The position numbers and the translations under genes were made by a program. Shown here piece after piece: positions 61,901 through 64,000 of a stretch of 64,000 nucleotides of DNA. How positions within the stretch are numbered: position 1 is the stretch's first letter; every line of letters begins with the position of its first letter. Below the pieces are notes generated by a model that was not told the DNA's origin, made no database searches, and saw only the letters and a program-made list of their open reading frames with translations. The stretch is from Sphagnum compactum (taxonomy: Eukaryota > Bryophyta > Sphagnopsida > Sphagnales), in assembly GCA_965153455.1 (NCBI GenBank), contig OZ234499.1, positions 1,550,001 through 1,614,000 on the forward strand, read 5' to 3'.

Positions 61901-62802
61901 TTTCATGCATGTGGTGGTCATCCTACCTCAGCTTTCTAAGGTCTGCCCAATTGACTTTCTAGGAGCTGTTCAGATCAGCCAGCAATCCTGAGGAGAAGGG
62001 AATGGTTCAAGGGTGTGCCAGGGCTTCCAGCAGAGGGTAACCTGAATGTTAATATGAAGATCAAAGGTTAGCCAGGATAGTTGGGAGATGATACTAACAA
62101 AGCCAGAATATTACAGAAGATGTTACTAATGAAGTTTTGTGTGATGATTTACAGGGTTAGGGTCACAGTCTCATGACATTTGTGGGAAAGACTGGATTCA
62201 AGAAGGTGGAGACCATGGTGATTCAGGTATTGGACCATTGTAAATATATTAGTTCAGCCCATACAGAGAAGGTAACAACATCCAACTGCTGACATTTGAC
62301 AATCTCTGAAATTCCCATTTGGATGGCAGATTTGGAGAATGCAATAGCTGCTGTGAAGCAGAAGGGACTCAAAGTACCATTGGTCGTGTTTGGCCACATG
62401 CACCAGTCTCTACAACTGGGGCCGATATTGGAGCGCACGATGGTGGTGGTGGGATCAGACAGGACTGTGTATCTCAATGCTGCAGTTGTTCCAAGAGTCC
62501 GAAACAAAATGATATCACAAACTGGCAGCTTGCATAGGAATAACTTACTGGATGGAGTTGGCAGGTTTGGAAAGGAAGTAGAAAGCAAACATGATACAGA
62601 GCATTCAGGCACTTCATTGGCAGGAGCATTGCACAGACTGGACTTGGGCATTGGTATCACTGAGCGGCATTTTGTGCTAGTGGACTTTGATGATGGGGAA
62701 GTGAAGAAGATCAAAGAAGTCTGGGTTGCCATAGGGGATGGAGCATGTACAGATGAGCAGAAGATTTTGTATTCAAGTGATTCAGTTCCAGCTTCCAGTT
62801 GA
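58967..62802 (+). CDS. Calcineurin-like metallophosphoesterase, cyanobacterial/plant TIGR04168-type
   Basis: Nine coding exons: 58,967-59,038, 60,190-60,240, 60,544-60,565, 60,711-60,816, 60,984-61,040, 61,408-61,533, 61,656-61,762, 62,155-62,226 and 62,330-62,802 (361 aa, all phases consistent). Metal-binding motifs appear in order across the exons: GDVHDDW (exons 1-2), TGDFGEEN (3-4), GNHDAW (4), LAHNGP (7) and FGHMHQ (9). HVGYSRLDF, RPFSSGG, CGKDW and YLNAAVVPR match, as I remember it, the TIGR04168 family of cyanobacteria and plants. The reaction is probably hydrolysis of a phosphoester by a two-metal centre; the substrate is unknown. Exon 5 is the least certain: a 22-base alternative exon (60,855-60,876) with a later acceptor at 61,011 also keeps the frame. 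Translation may instead start at the second ATG (58,997). No clear plastid transit peptide is visible. Confidence 0.85.
59097..59402 (+). repeat. Tandem duplication in intron 1 (153-bp unit)
   Basis: Both units carry 'tctcgaaaccctggccatcg' and 'tccgcaggtgt'. The duplication lies just after the exon 1 donor. Because neither unit has a stop in this frame, a 298-codon open frame runs from exon 1 through the intron; that frame is not the mature product. Confidence 0.8.
59831..60036 (+). repeat. Short tandem repeats in intron 1
   Basis: Four diverged units of about 50-60 bp built on 'cagatg.ttgatgcttggaat', with small changes, and 'ttcacttct'. Confidence 0.65.
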
Positions 62803-64000
62803 ATCCCACTTGCATTACATCACTTCTTCCAGATCTCTTCAATTAGGGCTGCCTTGACCAATCTAAATGAAGCATGCCCTTTTAGAGAAACCATTGCCAT
62901 TATGTTCAGGGTAGCTGAGACTCCACCCCACCTTGGCAAATGTGGGGTAATGTGAGTCTTAACATCTCCTGTTGCAAAAATGCAGATTATGTTTCAGCAT
63001 TGTTTCTTGAGTGATAGCCAACATCATGACTGAGTCTTCCTGTAGCATCTAGAAAAGCAAGAGAATCTCAGGACTCGTATCTTTGTAAAATTGTTTGCAT
63101 AATTATTGTATAATTGTGACTTGTCCTATTGCCAGTAGTTGATATTTGAATTGTATTTTGCATGCAGTAGTCTAATAATGGCAGATGAAAAATCTGTAAA
63201 TACACTGCCATTTTCCCTTGTCTTTTTCCCATAAATGTAGAATGCATGAGTCAACTTGAGGAACAGGATTATTGGATTCTAATCATACACTGGCTGATTT
63301 CATTTAAGAAAATTACAGAATTTCAAATTGCCCTCTATCAAATTATGGAAGTAGTGAAATTTCTGTCTGAAAGTTTGTAAGTTGGAATTTAGGTGGCAAT
63401 TGTAGGAATTGTAAGTGAGACAAGGGATGTGCATACAACTTTTTAATTCTCTTAGGTTCCTTATCTTTGCTAGTGTCTCTTCTCTTCCGCCCACAGTTTG
63501 CTGTTATGGTGTCTTGAAATTTGCTCTGAAATCTCCCTTATCTTGTTAGAGTGTAAAGCACTCACCATTTCCTTGTAGTGGATGGGCAGGATGCCTTAAA
63601 TGGCATAATCTTCCCTGCACAGCATGGGCATGTACAGAGGCCCCTTACATATCCTAGGCACCTTTGAACATGCATAAGGTGCCTCCATATGGGCATGCAC
63701 CTCATGCTTTACATTGTGTAACGCCCTTGAAGCAGGGCATTATACCGTGGACCTTGGGCTCCACCCTCGGTTTACAAAGGGAAATGACCTGCTGTTAGGG
63801 AAGTACCCTGCACATAATCATGATTTCCAGTAAGGTTGATTGAATTGTAAGGAGAGCTCTCATGCTTATGCAGATATGTTAATGAGCTGATGTTCTCATC
63901 CTTATAATTGACATGAAACTCCCTGGTTTTGCAAGTCAAAAGTTTATGAGTCAGACATGTGATATCTCAATTTCCAAACTATATATACCATGGTGCTGTT
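62803..64000 (+). other. 3' flank; possible dispersed repeat near the right edge
   Basis: 62,803 to about 63,200 probably includes the 3' untranslated region of the phosphoesterase. 63,560-63,790 is distinct in composition and holds 'gtggaccttgggctccaccc', loosely resembling an inverted piece of the D repeat ('aagcccaaggtccaagg'). It may be a distant member of that family. No gene is seen. Confidence 0.35.

Overview
The window is eukaryotic nuclear DNA from a land plant. Its genes have GT–AG introns (and one GC–AG intron), intergenic DNA is very AT-rich, and transposon remnants, AT-rich minisatellites and telomere-like CCCTAAA tracts are common. A Roco (LRR–Roc–COR) GTPase with tandem degraded relatives, a plant-type patatin and a cyanobacterial/plastid-lineage metallophosphoesterase, all in a gene-poor, low-GC setting, suggest a non-flowering land plant such as a moss, liverwort or fern. 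The exact lineage cannot be told from the sequence alone.

Layout. 1-5,860: no recognisable gene; a near-perfect 33-bp-arm hairpin lies at the left edge. 5,863-30,680: a repeat complex. Its core is a 16.6-kb structure (about 9,571-26,133) with 1.7-2.6-kb inverted terminal repeats. Inside, on the + strand (22,631-23,917), is the decayed three-exon gene of a DDE/integrase-core transposase of the type with WHxD, RSD and VHNxxIExxWR motifs. A short terminal sequence (here called P) occurs six times. Two copies abut reverse-complementary 10-mers that match an uninterrupted site at 6,971-6,980, so P looks like the true transposon end with a 10-bp target duplication, later rearranged by inversion. 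30,680-39,900: GC-richer promoter/leader DNA and then an intact Roco gene of three coding exons (1,458 aa). 40,300-47,800: decayed, tandemly duplicated Roco C-terminal remnants. 48,640-48,821: a one-exon remnant of a multicopper (ascorbate) oxidase. 49,000-54,100: mostly empty, with small tandem repeats.

54,359-55,923 (- strand): a two-exon patatin-like acyl hydrolase (457 aa). 58,967-62,802 (+ strand): a nine-exon calcineurin-like metallophosphoesterase (361 aa). These two genes are divergent and share a 3-kb spacer holding a T-rich minisatellite and a long CT microsatellite.

No operon-like relationship is expected. The three intact genes have unrelated predicted functions: GTPase signalling/scaffolding, lipid acyl hydrolysis and phosphoester hydrolysis. 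The most interesting part of the window is the large inverted-repeat transposon and its junctions. All exon models were derived by eye from reading frame, splice consensus and family motifs; no searches were run.
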